A stretch of 64,000 nt of DNA from an uncultured Clostridia bacterium (GTDB lineage Bacteria; Bacillota; Clostridia; Oscillospirales; Ruminococcaceae). The notes under the pieces were generated by a model, which saw only the letters and a program-made list of their open reading frames with translations, was not told the DNA's origin and did not search any database. The translations under genes and the position numbers were made by a program. This document shows, piece by piece, positions 36,672 through 45,665 of the stretch (positions within the stretch are counted from its first letter, which is position 1; each line of letters opens with the position of its first letter). The stretch spans positions 62,001 to 126,000 of the forward strand of contig CANNSB010000002.1 in the NCBI GenBank assembly GCA_947510165.1, in the 5' to 3' direction.

Positions 36672-37040
36672 ATGGCACGTATTGCTGGAATAGATTTGCC
36701 AAAAAACAAAAGAGTGGTAATAGGATTAACTTATATATATGGAATAGGTAGACAATCTTCTGAAAAAATTCTTGATAAAGCAGGAGTAGACCATAGCACA
36801 AGAATAAAAGATTTAACAGAAGATGAAGTTGCAAAATTACGTGAATGTATAGATAAAGATTTTGAAGTTGAAGGAGATCTAAGAAGAGTTGTTGCTTTAA
36901 ATATTAAAAGACTTATCGAAATTAGTTGTTATCGTGGGATAAGGCATAGAAAAGGTTTACCTGTTAGAGGACAAAAAACAAAAACAAATGCAAGAACAAG
37001 AAAAGGTCCTAAGAAAACAATTGCTAACAAGAAAAAATAA
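36672..37040 (+). CDS. rpsM: 30S ribosomal protein S13
   Basis: 122 aa. Starts [20 protein letters not shown] and ends with the basic tail [17 protein letters not shown]. An in-frame TTG at 36648 lies upstream, but TGGAGGTG fits the ATG at 36672. It forms intersubunit bridges with L5. Confidence 0.98.
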   Translation: MARIAGIDLPKNKRVVIGLTYIYGIGRQSSEKILDKAGVDHSTRIKDLTEDEVAKLRECIDKDFEVEGDLRRVVALNIKRLIEISCYRGIRHRKGLPVRGQKTKTNARTRKGPKKTIANKKK

Positions 37041-37058
37041 TATGGGAGGGATACGATA

Positions 37059-37460
37059 ATGGCTGTAAAAAGTGCTAAAAAAACCAATGTTCGTAGACGT
37101 CGTCAGCGTAAAAATATCGAACGTGGTTGTGTTCATATCCAATCCACCTTTAATAATACTATCGTAACCATTACAGATGTTACAGGTAATGCGATTTCAT
37201 GGGCTAGTGCTGGAGGACTTGGTTTTAAAGGGTCTAGAAAATCAACACCATATGCAGCGCAAACAGCAGCAGAAACAGCGGCAAAAGCTGCAATGGAACA
37301 TGGTTTAAAGATAGTAGAAGTATTTGTTAAGGGTCCAGGATCGGGAAGAGAAGCAGCAATTAGAGCATTACAGGCGGCAGGACTAGAAGTTAATCTTATA
37401 AAAGATGTAACTCCTATTCCACATAATGGATGTCGTCCACCAAAAAGAAGACGTGTTTAA
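37059..37460 (+). CDS. rpsK: 30S ribosomal protein S11
   Basis: 133 aa platform protein. Seen: [20 protein letters not shown] and the C-terminal [17 protein letters not shown] hallmark. GGGAGGG site. Confidence 0.98.
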   Translation: MAVKSAKKTNVRRRRQRKNIERGCVHIQSTFNNTIVTITDVTGNAISWASAGGLGFKGSRKSTPYAAQTAAETAAKAAMEHGLKIVEVFVKGPGSGREAAIRALQAAGLEVNLIKDVTPIPHNGCRPPKRRRV

Positions 37461-37488
37461 TTTTATATAAAAATGGAGGTGAATTTAG

Positions 37489-38115
37489 ATGGCAAGATAT
37501 ACAGGTGCGGTTTGTAAACTATGCAGAAGAGAAGGGCAAAAACTTTTTCTAAAAGGAGAAAGATGCTATTCTGAAAAATGTTCTATAGTTAGAAGAGCTT
37601 ATGCTCCAGGACAGCATGGTCAAGCAAGAAAAAAAGTTTCAGAATTTGGTATTCAGCTTAGAGCAAAACAGAAAGCAAAAAGATATTATGGTGTTTTAGA
37701 AAGCCAATTTGCAAAATATTTTGATATGGCAGAAAGAAAAGCTGGAGTTACAGGGGAAAACTTATTATCTATACTTGAACGTAGATTAGACAATGGTGTA
37801 TATAGATTAGGTTTTGCAAACTCAAGAGCAGAGGCAAGACAACTAGTAGTTCACAGACATTTTACAGTTAATGGAGTAAGAGTTAATATCCCTTCTTTTC
37901 TTTTAAAAGTTGGAGATGTTATATCAATTCATGAAAAAAGCCGTGAAAGTGATAAAATTAAATCTATTTTAGAGATAACAGAATCAAGAACTGTTCCAAC
38001 ATGGATGGAACTTGATAGAACAAAACTTGAAGCAACAGTTTCTCGTATACCGAATAGAGACGATATTGATTTAGAAATAGAAGAACACTTAATAGTAGAA
38101 CTTTATTCTAAATAA
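37489..38115 (+). CDS. rpsD: 30S ribosomal protein S4, zinc-binding form
   Basis: 208 aa. An N-terminal Cys cluster ([12 protein letters not shown] then CYSEKCS) indicates the zinc-containing S4 form. The S4 RNA-binding domain has [20 protein letters not shown] and [14 protein letters not shown]. An 80-base gap with no clear terminator separates it from rpoA. Confidence 0.97.
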   Translation: MARYTGAVCKLCRREGQKLFLKGERCYSEKCSIVRRAYAPGQHGQARKKVSEFGIQLRAKQKAKRYYGVLESQFAKYFDMAERKAGVTGENLLSILERRLDNGVYRLGFANSRAEARQLVVHRHFTVNGVRVNIPSFLLKVGDVISIHEKSRESDKIKSILEITESRTVPTWMELDRTKLEATVSRIPNRDDIDLEIEEHLIVELYSK

Positions 38116-38195
38116 GAGGTTGGTATTTATATTGTTTATTATGAGAAACCTTGTAAAATTATCTAGTTACAACTGCAAAACAGGAGGGTTATAAA

Positions 38196-39146
38196 ATGAT
38201 AGAAATTGAAAAGCCAAGGATTGAGACAGAGGAGCTAAGGACTGATGGAACATATGGAAAGTTTATCCTCGAACCTCTTGAGCGTGGCTATGGCACAACT
38301 TTAGGAAATAGCTTAAGACGTGTACTGCTCTCCTCGCTTCCCGGCGTTGCTGTAACTTCTATAAAGATAGAAGGAGTTCAACATGAATTTTCCACTGTAC
38401 CAGGTGTTAAAGAAGATGTTACGGAGATAGTTTTAAATATAAAAAGTCTCACAGCAAATATAGATGTAAACACTTCTAAAACTATATATATAGAATCTGA
38501 GGGACCATGTGAAGTTTTAGCAGGAGATATAAAATGTGATTCTGATGTAGAAATACTTAATCCAGATATGCATATAGTATCTCTTGGAGATAACGCTAAA
38601 CTATATATGGAAATTATTATAAATAAAGGTAGAGGATATGTAGCAGCAGAAAAAAACAAATTAACTCTACCATCTTCAATTGGATATATTCCAGTGGATA
38701 GTATATACACACCTGTACTAAAAGTTAATTATAATGTTGAAAACACAAGGGTTGGTCAGATAACGGATTACGATAAACTTACGTTAGAAGTATGGACTGA
38801 TGGAACCATTTCAGCAAAAGAAGCAGTTTCATTAGGGGCCAAGGTTCTCAACGAGCATCTTTACTTATTTATAGATTTATCTGATGATTTTCATGATGAA
38901 CAGATAATGATAGAAAAAGATGATAAGGGAAAAGAAAAACTTTTAGAGATGACCATTGAGGAGCTTGACTTATCTGTACGTTCTTTCAATTGTTTGAAAC
39001 GTGCAGAAATAAATACGGTAGAAGATTTAGTTAATAAATCTGAAGATGAGATGATGAAGGTAAGAAATTTAGGAAGAAAATCTTTGGAAGAAGTTATATA
39101 TAAACTTCGTACATTAGGTTTTAATCTAACTTCGGAAGAAGACTAA
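38196..39146 (+). CDS. rpoA: RNA polymerase alpha subunit
   Basis: 316 aa. The N-terminal assembly domain (1-230) has [20 protein letters not shown] and the C-terminal domain (about 245-316) has [20 protein letters not shown] and [17 protein letters not shown], which bind UP elements and activators. AGGAGGG site. rpoB and rpoC are not in the window. Confidence 0.98.
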   Translation: MIEIEKPRIETEELRTDGTYGKFILEPLERGYGTTLGNSLRRVLLSSLPGVAVTSIKIEGVQHEFSTVPGVKEDVTEIVLNIKSLTANIDVNTSKTIYIESEGPCEVLAGDIKCDSDVEILNPDMHIVSLGDNAKLYMEIIINKGRGYVAAEKNKLTLPSSIGYIPVDSIYTPVLKVNYNVENTRVGQITDYDKLTLEVWTDGTISAKEAVSLGAKVLNEHLYLFIDLSDDFHDEQIMIEKDDKGKEKLLEMTIEELDLSVRSFNCLKRAEINTVEDLVNKSEDEMMKVRNLGRKSLEEVIYKLRTLGFNLTSEED

Positions 39147-39172
39147 TCTTTTTACACTAAGGAGTGATTTAA

Positions 39173-39514
39173 ATGCCAGGTAGTAGAAAGCTTGGAAGGT
39201 CTACAAGTCATAGAAAAGCTATGCTTAGAGGTTTAGTTACCTATTTGCTAGAAAAAGAAAAAATAGAAACAACAGTTGTTAGAGCGAAAGAGTTAAGAGC
39301 AATGGTTGAAAAAATGATAACACTTGGAAAGATTAATACGCTACATAATAAAAGACAGGCGTTATCATATATAACAAAAGAAGAAGTTACAAAAAAACTT
39401 TTTGATGAAATAGGTCCAAAGTATGCTGATAGAAAAGGTGGATACACAAGAATCATAAAAATAGGTCCTAGAAGAGGAGATTCAGCAGAAATGGCAATAA
39501 TAGAGTTAGTTTAA
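39173..39514 (+). CDS. rplQ: 50S ribosomal protein L17
   Basis: 113 aa, last gene of the alpha operon. Seen: [20 protein letters not shown] and [28 protein letters not shown] site; a terminator follows at once. Confidence 0.98.
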   Translation: MPGSRKLGRSTSHRKAMLRGLVTYLLEKEKIETTVVRAKELRAMVEKMITLGKINTLHNKRQALSYITKEEVTKKLFDEIGPKYADRKGGYTRIIKIGPRRGDSAEMAIIELV

Positions 39515-39520
39515 TTACCT

Positions 39521-39555
39521 AAAAGAACTAGTGATTAATTCTCTAGTTCTTTTTT
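39521..39555 (+). terminator. Terminator of the S10-spc-alpha ribosomal region
   Basis: AAAAGAACTAG (39521-39531) pairs with CTAGTTCTTTT (39543-39553) and runs into a T tract, six bases after the rplQ stop. Confidence 0.9.
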
Positions 39556-39596
39556 AAAATTAGATGTATAGGATATACGTAATTATATTTTAAATA

Positions 39597-39626
39597 TTGA
39601 CAATAGTTATGGGTATATGCTATCAT
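39597..39626 (+). promoter_or_regulatory. Promoter of rpmG-secE-nusG
   Basis: Consensus TTGACA (39597-39602) and TATCAT (39621-39626) are 18 bases apart, about 80 bases before rpmG. Confidence 0.7.
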
Positions 39627-39704
39627 TGTAATACTTCTATTAAGGTTTATTTCCTTAAAATAGAGGGAGGCAGTAATTAATCCGATTTTGCAGGAGGAGC
39701 CGAT

Positions 39705-39854
39705 ATGAGGGTAAAAATTACATTAGCTTGTACAGAATGCAAGCAACGAAACTATGATACAAAAAAGAATAAAAAAAATAATCCAGACAGGCTTGAAATG
39801 AATAAATTTTGTCGTTTTTGTAAAAAACATACTCCACATAAAGAAACAAAATAG
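39705..39854 (+). CDS. rpmG: 50S ribosomal protein L33
   Basis: 49 aa: starts [20 protein letters not shown], with Cys pairs CTEC and CRFC forming the zinc site, and ends [10 protein letters not shown]. The start has AGGAGGAGC before it. Position ahead of secE-nusG is standard. Confidence 0.96.
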   Translation: MRVKITLACTECKQRNYDTKKNKKNNPDRLEMNKFCRFCKKHTPHKETK

Positions 39855-39869
39855 AGAGGATGATTTTGT

Positions 39870-40109
39870 TTGTCAAAAAGTGAAACTCTTGATAATAAGA
39901 AGAATGATAAAAATAAAGTAAGTTTTTCGAAAAAAATCGTTCGATCATTTAAAGACCTTAAAGGTGAATTTAAAAAGATAGTTTGGCCTACAAAGAAGCA
40001 AGTTTTAAATAATACATTTGTCGTTTGTGTAGTTATGATTATATCAGCGGCGTTTATTTTTGGCTTGGATACTTTATTAGGCTTTTTAGTTAATTTAATT
40101 TTAAGATAA
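39870..40109 (+). CDS. secE: Protein translocase subunit SecE
   Basis: 79 aa from a TTG start. A charged N-terminal part leads to the amphipathic helix LKGEFKKIVWPTKKQVLNNT, the family signature, then one membrane helix (VCVVMIISAAFIFGLDTLLG). It clamps SecY. Confidence 0.95.
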   Translation: MSKSETLDNKKNDKNKVSFSKKIVRSFKDLKGEFKKIVWPTKKQVLNNTFVVCVVMIISAAFIFGLDTLLGFLVNLILR

Positions 40110-40165
40110 TTTTTAATACTATAAAAATTATCTATTTCTATGTCTTTCTTTTGGAGGAACAACTT

Positions 40166-40687
40166 ATGTCTGAAACAGCAAAATGGTATGTTATACACAC
40201 ATATTCAGGATATGAAAATAAAGTTTCGCAAAATATAGAAAAAGTTGTAGAAAATCATAAATTAGATGATTTAATACATGAAGTTAAGGTTCCTATGGAA
40301 ACAGTTATAGAGATGAAGGATGATAAAAGACAAGAGGTTGAAAGAAAAATTTTTCCTGGATACGTTTTAGTTAAAATGATTTTAACTGATGATTCTTGGT
40401 ATGTTGTCCGAAATATTAGAGGTGTAACTGGATTTGTAGGATCTGCATCTAAGCCGATACCTTTAACTGAAAAAGAAGTTAAAGCTTTAGGAGTTGAAGT
40501 TAAAACCTTAATAACTGGATATGATGTTGGGGATACAGTTAAAGTTATACATGGTCCATTAGATGGATTTATTGGAATTATTGAAAGCATGGATGTTGAA
40601 AATAATTCTGTTATGGTTGTTGTTTCAATGTTTGGAAGAGAGACTCCAGTAGAATTAGAATTAGATCAAATTGTTAATTGTGACTAA
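40166..40687 (+). CDS. nusG: Transcription termination/antitermination factor NusG
   Basis: 173 aa. NGN domain (1-110) with [15 protein letters not shown] and FPGYVLVKM, and C-terminal KOW (about 120-173) with [21 protein letters not shown] five codons upstream lies in the ribosome binding site TTGGAGGAA, so the ATG at 40166 is the start. Confidence 0.97.
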   Translation: MSETAKWYVIHTYSGYENKVSQNIEKVVENHKLDDLIHEVKVPMETVIEMKDDKRQEVERKIFPGYVLVKMILTDDSWYVVRNIRGVTGFVGSASKPIPLTEKEVKALGVEVKTLITGYDVGDTVKVIHGPLDGFIGIIESMDVENNSVMVVVSMFGRETPVELELDQIVNCD

Positions 40688-40707
40688 TATATTTAGGAGG
40701 TGTAATA

Positions 40708-41133
40708 ATGGCTCAAAAAGTTATAGGTTTTATAAAACTTCAAATTCCAGCTGGTAAAGCTACGCCAGCTCCTCCAGTTGGACCAGCATTGGGACAACAT
40801 GGAGTAAATATTATGTCTTTTACTAAAGAATTTAACGAGAGAACAAAAACAGAAGTTGGGATGATTATACCTGTTGTAATCACTGTTTATGCAGATAGAT
40901 CATTTACTTTTGTAACAAAAACTCCACCTGCTGCAGTTCTTTTGAAAAAGACATGTGGAATTGAAACTGCATCTGGAGTTCCAAATAAAACTAAAGTTGC
41001 AAAAGTAACTAAGGCTCAATTAAAAGATATAGCAGAGAAAAAAATGCCTGATTTAAATGCAGCAAATATTGAAACTGCTATGAGTATGATTGCTGGAACA
41101 GCTCGTTCTATGGGTATTGAAATAGAAGACTAG
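40708..41133 (+). CDS. rplK: 50S ribosomal protein L11
   Basis: 141 aa. The N-terminal domain has [20 protein letters not shown] (thiostrepton region) and the C-terminal domain ends [12 protein letters not shown]. It binds the GTPase-associated centre of 23S rRNA and is needed for RelA activation. AGGAGGTG site. Confidence 0.98.
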   Translation: MAQKVIGFIKLQIPAGKATPAPPVGPALGQHGVNIMSFTKEFNERTKTEVGMIIPVVITVYADRSFTFVTKTPPAAVLLKKTCGIETASGVPNKTKVAKVTKAQLKDIAEKKMPDLNAANIETAMSMIAGTARSMGIEIED

Positions 41134-41198
41134 GGTTTTGATAACCTACTAGTGGGAGGAAGATATCCGTTATTAACCACTTATGAGGGAGAGATAAT

Positions 41199-41891
41199 AT
41201 GAAACATGGAAAAAGATATACCGATTTATTAAAATCTTATGATAAAGAAAAATCTTATGAATCAAATGAAGCTTTAAAGATTGTTGTAGATAATGCAAAG
41301 GCAAAATTTGATGAAACGATTGAGCTTCATTTGAGATTAGGAGTAGATTCTAGACATGCAGAACAGCAAGTTAGAGGGGCTGTTGTATTACCACATGGAA
41401 CAGGAAAAACTGCTAGAGTTCTTGTTTTCGCAAAGGGAGACAATGTAAAATTAGCGGAAGGTGCTGGAGCAGATTATGTTGGATCTGATGAATTTATTGA
41501 AAAAATCAATAGTGGTTTTCTTGATTTTGATGTTGTAATTGCAACACCAGATATGATGCCAATAATTGGTAGACTTGGTAAAATTTTGGGACCAAAAGGT
41601 CTTATGCCTACACCAAAAGCAGGAACTGTAACTACTGATGTTGTAAAAGCAATTAAAGAAGCAAAGGCTGGAAAAATTGAGTATAGATTAGATAAAACTA
41701 ATATTATACATTGTTTATTTGGAAAAGCTTCTTTTGGTGCAGATAAATTAGTAGAGAATTTAGATACAATTCTTGAAGCAGTAGTTAAAGCAAAACCAGC
41801 GGCATCAAAAGGACAATACATTAAATCTTGTGTTGTAACTTCAACAATGTCTCCTGGTGTGAATGTTAATACTAATAAATATTTAGCATAA
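41199..41891 (+). CDS. rplA: 50S ribosomal protein L1
   Basis: 230 aa, two-domain stalk protein. Seen: [40 protein letters not shown] and [15 protein letters not shown] near the end. L1 usually represses its own operon by binding the mRNA; I see no unambiguous copy of its site in the 65-base gap after rplK. Confidence 0.97.
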   Translation: MKHGKRYTDLLKSYDKEKSYESNEALKIVVDNAKAKFDETIELHLRLGVDSRHAEQQVRGAVVLPHGTGKTARVLVFAKGDNVKLAEGAGADYVGSDEFIEKINSGFLDFDVVIATPDMMPIIGRLGKILGPKGLMPTPKAGTVTTDVVKAIKEAKAGKIEYRLDKTNIIHCLFGKASFGADKLVENLDTILEAVVKAKPAASKGQYIKSCVVTSTMSPGVNVNTNKYLA

Positions 41892-41902
41892 TTTTATACT
41901 TG

Positions 41903-41962
41903 TTCTAAGACAGTAGGTATTTTTATAAAGGGAATTTATTCCCTGCCTACCGAGAAGAAGGT
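41903..41962 (+). ncRNA. L10 leader (autoregulatory ribosomal protein leader)
   Basis: The segment contains GACAGTAGGTAT and, across an inner hairpin AGGGAATTTATTCCCT, the matching TGCCTACCGAGAAG. This is the kink-turn structure of the known L10 leader bound by the L10-L12 complex to repress rplJ-rplL. It lies directly after rplA. Confidence 0.88.
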
Positions 41963-41976
41963 TTTTAATTTTTATT

Positions 41977-42010
41977 AAAGATCTGTCTTTTCGACAGGTC
42001 TTTAATTTTG
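41977..42010 (+). terminator. Attenuator terminator in the rplJ leader
   Basis: AAAGATCTGTC (41977-41987) pairs with GACAGGTCTTT (41993-42003) and is followed by a T-rich stretch. Placed between the L10 leader and rplJ, it fits L10-controlled termination as in B. subtilis. Confidence 0.85.
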
Positions 42011-42070
42011 TTAGTTTACAAAATTTATTTTGTTTACAATAAATTAATCACTTTATATGGAGGTGAAAAT

Positions 42071-42598
42071 ATGGCAAGTAGCGTTATTTTAAATCAAAAA
42101 AAACAAAAGGTTGTTGAGATTTCTGAAAAATTTAACAAAGCTGTTTCAGCAGTTATAGTTGATTATAAAGGAATTAGTGTTGAAGATGATACAAAACTTA
42201 GAAAAGAACTACGTGAAAAAGGGATTGAATATATTGTTGTCAAAAACAGTATATTAAAATTTGCTATTGGTGATGGAGATCTATCAGATATAAAAGAATA
42301 TTTTGAAGGATCAACAGCGATAGGATTTAGTTATGATGATGCAGTGGCTCCGGCAAAAATATTGTGTGAATTTGCTGAAAAGTATAAAGATCATTTTAAT
42401 ATTAAAGCTGGTATTGTTGACGGTCAAGTTCTTAAAGCTGAAGAAATTATTGCTGTAGGTAAATTACCAGCTAAAGAAGTTCTTGTTGCACAAGTTTTAT
42501 CAACCCTTAATGCACCTATTGTTGGATTTGCTAACGTACTTATTGCAAATATACGAGGTCTTGCAATTGCATTGGATCAAATTTCAAAAAAAATATAA
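42071..42598 (+). CDS. rplJ: 50S ribosomal protein L10
   Basis: 175 aa. MASSVILNQKKQKVVEISEK start, AVIVDYKGISVEDDTKLRKE block and the C-terminal helix that binds L12 dimers (GFANVLIANIRGLAIALDQI). The frame is open 21 codons upstream through the leader, but TGGAGGTG supports the ATG at 42071. Confidence 0.97.
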   Translation: MASSVILNQKKQKVVEISEKFNKAVSAVIVDYKGISVEDDTKLRKELREKGIEYIVVKNSILKFAIGDGDLSDIKEYFEGSTAIGFSYDDAVAPAKILCEFAEKYKDHFNIKAGIVDGQVLKAEEIIAVGKLPAKEVLVAQVLSTLNAPIVGFANVLIANIRGLAIALDQISKKI

Positions 42599-42627
42599 TA
42601 AAATAAAAATATATGGAGGATTTTACT

Positions 42628-42999
42628 ATGGCTTCAGAAAAAGTATTACAATTAATCGAGGATGTAAAAACACTTACAGTTTTAGAATTATCAGAAATGG
42701 TTAAAGCATTAGAAGAAGAATTTGGAGTATCTGCTGCTGCACCTGTTGCTGCTGCTGCTGCTGCACCTGTTGCTGCTGCTGAAGAAAAAACAGAATTTGA
42801 CGTTGTTCTTATATCAGCTGGAGATAGCAAAATGAATGTTATTAAAGCTGTTAAAGAAGCTACAGGTCTTGGACTAAAAGAAGCAAAAGAAATAGTTGAT
42901 GGAGCACCTAAAACTCTTAAAGAAGCAGTATCAAAAGCTGATGCTGATGAATTAAAAGGAAAATTAGAAGCAGCTGGCGCAAAAATTGAACTTAAATAG
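42628..42999 (+). CDS. rplL: 50S ribosomal protein L7/L12
   Basis: 123 aa. N-terminal dimerisation domain, an Ala-rich hinge ([14 protein letters not shown]) and the C-terminal factor-binding domain with [23 protein letters not shown] 42628 follows GGAGGA. A strong terminator follows, and rpoB, which usually comes next, is absent. Confidence 0.98.
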   Translation: MASEKVLQLIEDVKTLTVLELSEMVKALEEEFGVSAAAPVAAAAAAPVAAAEEKTEFDVVLISAGDSKMNVIKAVKEATGLGLKEAKEIVDGAPKTLKEAVSKADADELKGKLEAAGAKIELK

Positions 43000-43013
43000 A
43001 AATATTTTTAATT

Positions 43014-43069
43014 AATATAATAAATAAAAGGTAGTTATCATTTGATAACTACCTTTTATTTATTATATT
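43014..43069. terminator. Bidirectional terminator between rplL and the lipoprotein gene
   Basis: Perfect inverted repeat with 27-bp arms (43014-43040 and 43043-43069) and a 2-base centre. The core GGTAGTTATCA stem is flanked by A and T tracts. The right arm contains the stop codon and last codons of the minus-strand lipoprotein gene (stop 43056-43058). Confidence 0.92.
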
Positions 43070-43601
43070 TAAAAGAAGTAAAATTTATTGCAAGTTGTAT
43101 AGAAGGTATTTCTAGAGAAAGTACTTCACCAGAAGTTTTACTTAGTTTTAATATAAAAGATATATCATCGTCTATATATCCATTAAATTCTAATAATCCA
43201 TCTTTTGATTTTAAAGAAATACCAGAATTATTTAAAGAAGCATTTAAGGATTTAATAATCATAGAAATAATTGACTTTGATATAATAGAATTTTTCTTTA
43301 AATCGACAGATAGACCTTTATAGCTAATCAAAATATCACCATTTAAATATGATATTTTCAAATCAGTAAAATAAGATGGTTCTATAAAAATGATATCATA
43401 TGTCTGATCGGCATGTTTATTTATAGTGGCTATCATTTTATTTTCTTTTAGCAATATTTCTATATTTGAAGAAAAAGGCTTTGAGAGGTTTGATATATTT
43501 TCATTAGTAGAGTAATTATCAAGATTTTTATTTGAACAAGACGCGAATATAATTAGACAGATATAAACACTAAAAATCATTATTATTTTATATATTTTCA
43601 T
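43056..43601 (-). CDS. Putative lipoprotein, function unknown
   Basis: 181 aa. A signal peptide with lipobox (IIFASC, Cys at about residue 22) predicts export and lipid anchoring. The mature part after an Asn/Ser-rich linker alternates short hydrophobic beta-like segments (FSSNIEILLKENKMIATINK, YFTDLKISYLNGDILISYKG, FILKLSKTSGEVLSLEIPS), suggesting a LolA/LppX-like open barrel, but I cannot assign a family. The start has a GGAGG site at 43610-43615. It is followed on the same strand by nothing else, being the last gene of the lepA-hemW group or an independent unit. Confidence 0.75.
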   Translation of the reverse strand: MKIYKIIMIFSVYICLIIFASCSNKNLDNYSTNENISNLSKPFSSNIEILLKENKMIATINKHADQTYDIIFIEPSYFTDLKISYLNGDILISYKGLSVDLKKNSIISKSIISMIIKSLNASLNNSGISLKSKDGLLEFNGYIDDDISFILKLSKTSGEVLSLEIPSIQLAINFTSFKYNK

Positions 43602-43666
43602 AATATATGGAGACCTCCTAAAAGTTGTATATATTATATTATGAAAAAGAATGATTGGTATATAAC

Positions 43667-44032
43667 TTAAAGTATAATTATAACAGATGCAATCGCATAT
43701 TTTTTTTCATGTGAGATAGAAATAGATATATTAGATAAATTAATATCTATTTTTTTTTTAAGATAATTATCTATTTTTATATATGGAGATCCATTTTCAT
43801 TTCTTAATATTGAAATATATTTAAAAGAGAAATCAATAATGCCAGTTCCGATAGCTTTAAAAAAAGCTTCTTTAGATGCAAAATTGCCAGCGATAGTTTT
43901 ATGAGAAAACTTTTTAAATTGAAAAAGTTTAATTTCCTCTTCAGAAAATACTCGAGTTAAAAAATTTGATCTTTGTAAACTATTTGATATTCTAGTTATG
44001 TCTACTATGTCTATTCCGTGTAATATTTTCAT
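43667..44032 (-). CDS. acpS: Holo-[acyl-carrier-protein] synthase
   Basis: 121 aa phosphopantetheinyl transferase that activates AcpP. The magnesium-binding Asp is in HGIDIVDITRI (residues 5-15), and the FASKEAFFKAIGTGI block (about residues 51-65) is intact; SISHEKKYAIASVI closes the family pattern. It begins three bases after the upstream 166-aa membrane protein gene. Confidence 0.95.
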   Translation of the reverse strand: MKILHGIDIVDITRISNSLQRSNFLTRVFSEEEIKLFQFKKFSHKTIAGNFASKEAFFKAIGTGIIDFSFKYISILRNENGSPYIKIDNYLKKKIDINLSNISISISHEKKYAIASVIIIL

Positions 44033-44034
44033 GG

Positions 44035-44535
44035 CTAAATATTTATTCTTTTTTTAGCAGCTGTGTTTATGGCTGATATAATATCCTCAGTTGGTGAAAA
44101 TATTACAAGTGTTTTTCCAAATTTAGAATGATTTATTGTAATATAAAAATTATCTTTAGATAATATATTTTTATATGCATGAATTATTTTATTATAATCT
44201 TTTTTTGAAAATTTTTTTATAGAATCAGAGTATATTCCAAAATCCATAGTATTATTTAAATCTATTGATGCTAGGGTTTTTCTTTTTTTCTTATCTATAA
44301 TTTTTTCTATATCTATATTAGAATCTAACAAGGTATATTCGTATTCAATATTTATAGATGAATATATATTATATCCTAAAATAATAGTTATAGATGATAA
44401 AATAAATCCTATATTAGGAAATACATTCATAAAAATAAAAAATAGTATAAAAGCCAAAGTTATTATACTGACTCTTTTTATTATATCCAAAATAGTTGAG
44501 TCTTTTTTAACCATATATTCGATATAAGTGTTCAT
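44035..44535 (-). CDS. Small membrane protein, DUF6106-like
   Basis: 166 aa. Two adjacent hydrophobic segments (about residues 22-40 and 42-58) follow a short cytoplasmic N-terminus (NTYIEYMVKKDSTILDIIKR). The rest is soluble, with the notable block NIEYEYTLLDSNIDIEKIID then KKRKTLASIDLNN, which I recall from DUF6106 proteins of Clostridia; this is from memory and unverified. Function unknown. It sits between hemW and acpS, nearly contiguous with both. Confidence 0.7.
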   Translation of the reverse strand: MNTYIEYMVKKDSTILDIIKRVSIITLAFILFFIFMNVFPNIGFILSSITIILGYNIYSSINIEYEYTLLDSNIDIEKIIDKKKRKTLASIDLNNTMDFGIYSDSIKKFSKKDYNKIIHAYKNILSKDNFYITINHSKFGKTLVIFSPTEDIISAINTAAKKRINI

Positions 44536-44546
44536 TAATTAGCCCC

Positions 44547-45665
44547 TTATTCTATAAATTTTAGAATGCTATTTATAATTTGATTAGAAATAAGAAAACC
44601 TTTAGGTGTTAAGGATATTGTTAAATCAAATTTATTTATTAATTTAGATTTTTTTAAATTTTCTAGATGGATATAAAAAAGTTTAGAATTGTTTATATAA
44701 GGTAAAATTCTGGATATTTTTATACCTGTCACCAAGCGTAGACGAAAAATTATATATTCATTTAAAGAGTTTGGAGATAGATCAGTTATAATTTTATTGT
44801 CTAAAGGGTATAAAATATATTCAGATATATTTGAAATATTTTTATATCTAGATCCTTTGAAAAAGGAATGGGAAGAGGTCCCAAAACCTATATATTCTTT
44901 ACCAGACCAGTATTTTAAATTATGTTTTGATTTAAAATGAGGTTTTGAAAAATTAGATATTTCATATTGAATCAGCCCAAGTTTATTCAATGATTCTACA
45001 GTTTTAATATAAATTTCATATATTTTATCATCATTTGGTATAGATTGTATTATAGTTGGATTGTTGAAGGGTGTATTTTTCTCAATCTGAAGAATATAAG
45101 CAGATAGATGTTGTGGATTTATTTCTTTTATATATTCCATATATGTATTAATATCTGATATATTTTGGAAGGGAGATCCTATTAAAAGATCGATAGATAT
45201 ATTATTTATTCCAAATTTTCTAACTTTGGATATAGCTGAAATTACTCTATCATTTGTGTGGGTTCTTCCAAGAGATTTTAGATTATTTTGGTTAAAAGAT
45301 TGTATACCTATAGATAGTCTATTTATTTCAGATTCTTTTATAAAATTAATGGTATAGTCATTTAAAGAACAAGGATTTGCTTCACAACTAATTTCAGCTG
45401 TGGCTGATATATTATGAACTTTTTTTATTGATGACATAATTTGTGGTAGATATCTAGCGGATATGGAGGGTGTTCCTCCGCCAAAATAAATAGTATCTAT
45501 TTTATATCCATATGTTGAGGTAGATTCTATTTCTTTAATTAAAGACTTTATATATTTTTTTTCTAGATTAAAAGAATATTGAATTTTATAAAAGTCACAG
45601 TAGGGGCAGATAGTTGCACAAAATGGAAGATGTATATATATTCCAAGATTGGTTTTATTTTTCAT
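44547..45665 (-). CDS. hemW: Radical SAM protein HemW (heme chaperone-like)
   Basis: 372 aa. The iron-sulfur Cys motif C-x3-C-x2-C is CATICPYCDF at about residues 16-25, with the extra HemW features GGGTPSI and the SLNEYIIFRLRLVTGI C-terminal region. HemW binds heme and inserts it in respiratory enzymes; family members are often misnamed coproporphyrinogen III oxidase. It starts in a TAATG overlap with lepA, a common Firmicutes pairing. Confidence 0.93.
   Translation of the reverse strand: MKNKTNLGIYIHLPFCATICPYCDFYKIQYSFNLEKKYIKSLIKEIESTSTYGYKIDTIYFGGGTPSISARYLPQIMSSIKKVHNISATAEISCEANPCSLNDYTINFIKESEINRLSIGIQSFNQNNLKSLGRTHTNDRVISAISKVRKFGINNISIDLLIGSPFQNISDINTYMEYIKEINPQHLSAYILQIEKNTPFNNPTIIQSIPNDDKIYEIYIKTVESLNKLGLIQYEISNFSKPHFKSKHNLKYWSGKEYIGFGTSSHSFFKGSRYKNISNISEYILYPLDNKIITDLSPNSLNEYIIFRLRLVTGIKISRILPYINNSKLFYIHLENLKKSKLINKFDLTISLTPKGFLISNQIINSILKFIE

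Noticed and set aside
43042-43323. Plus-strand 93-codon frame after rplL
   Set aside because: It begins in the terminator palindrome and is the antisense of the lipoprotein gene.
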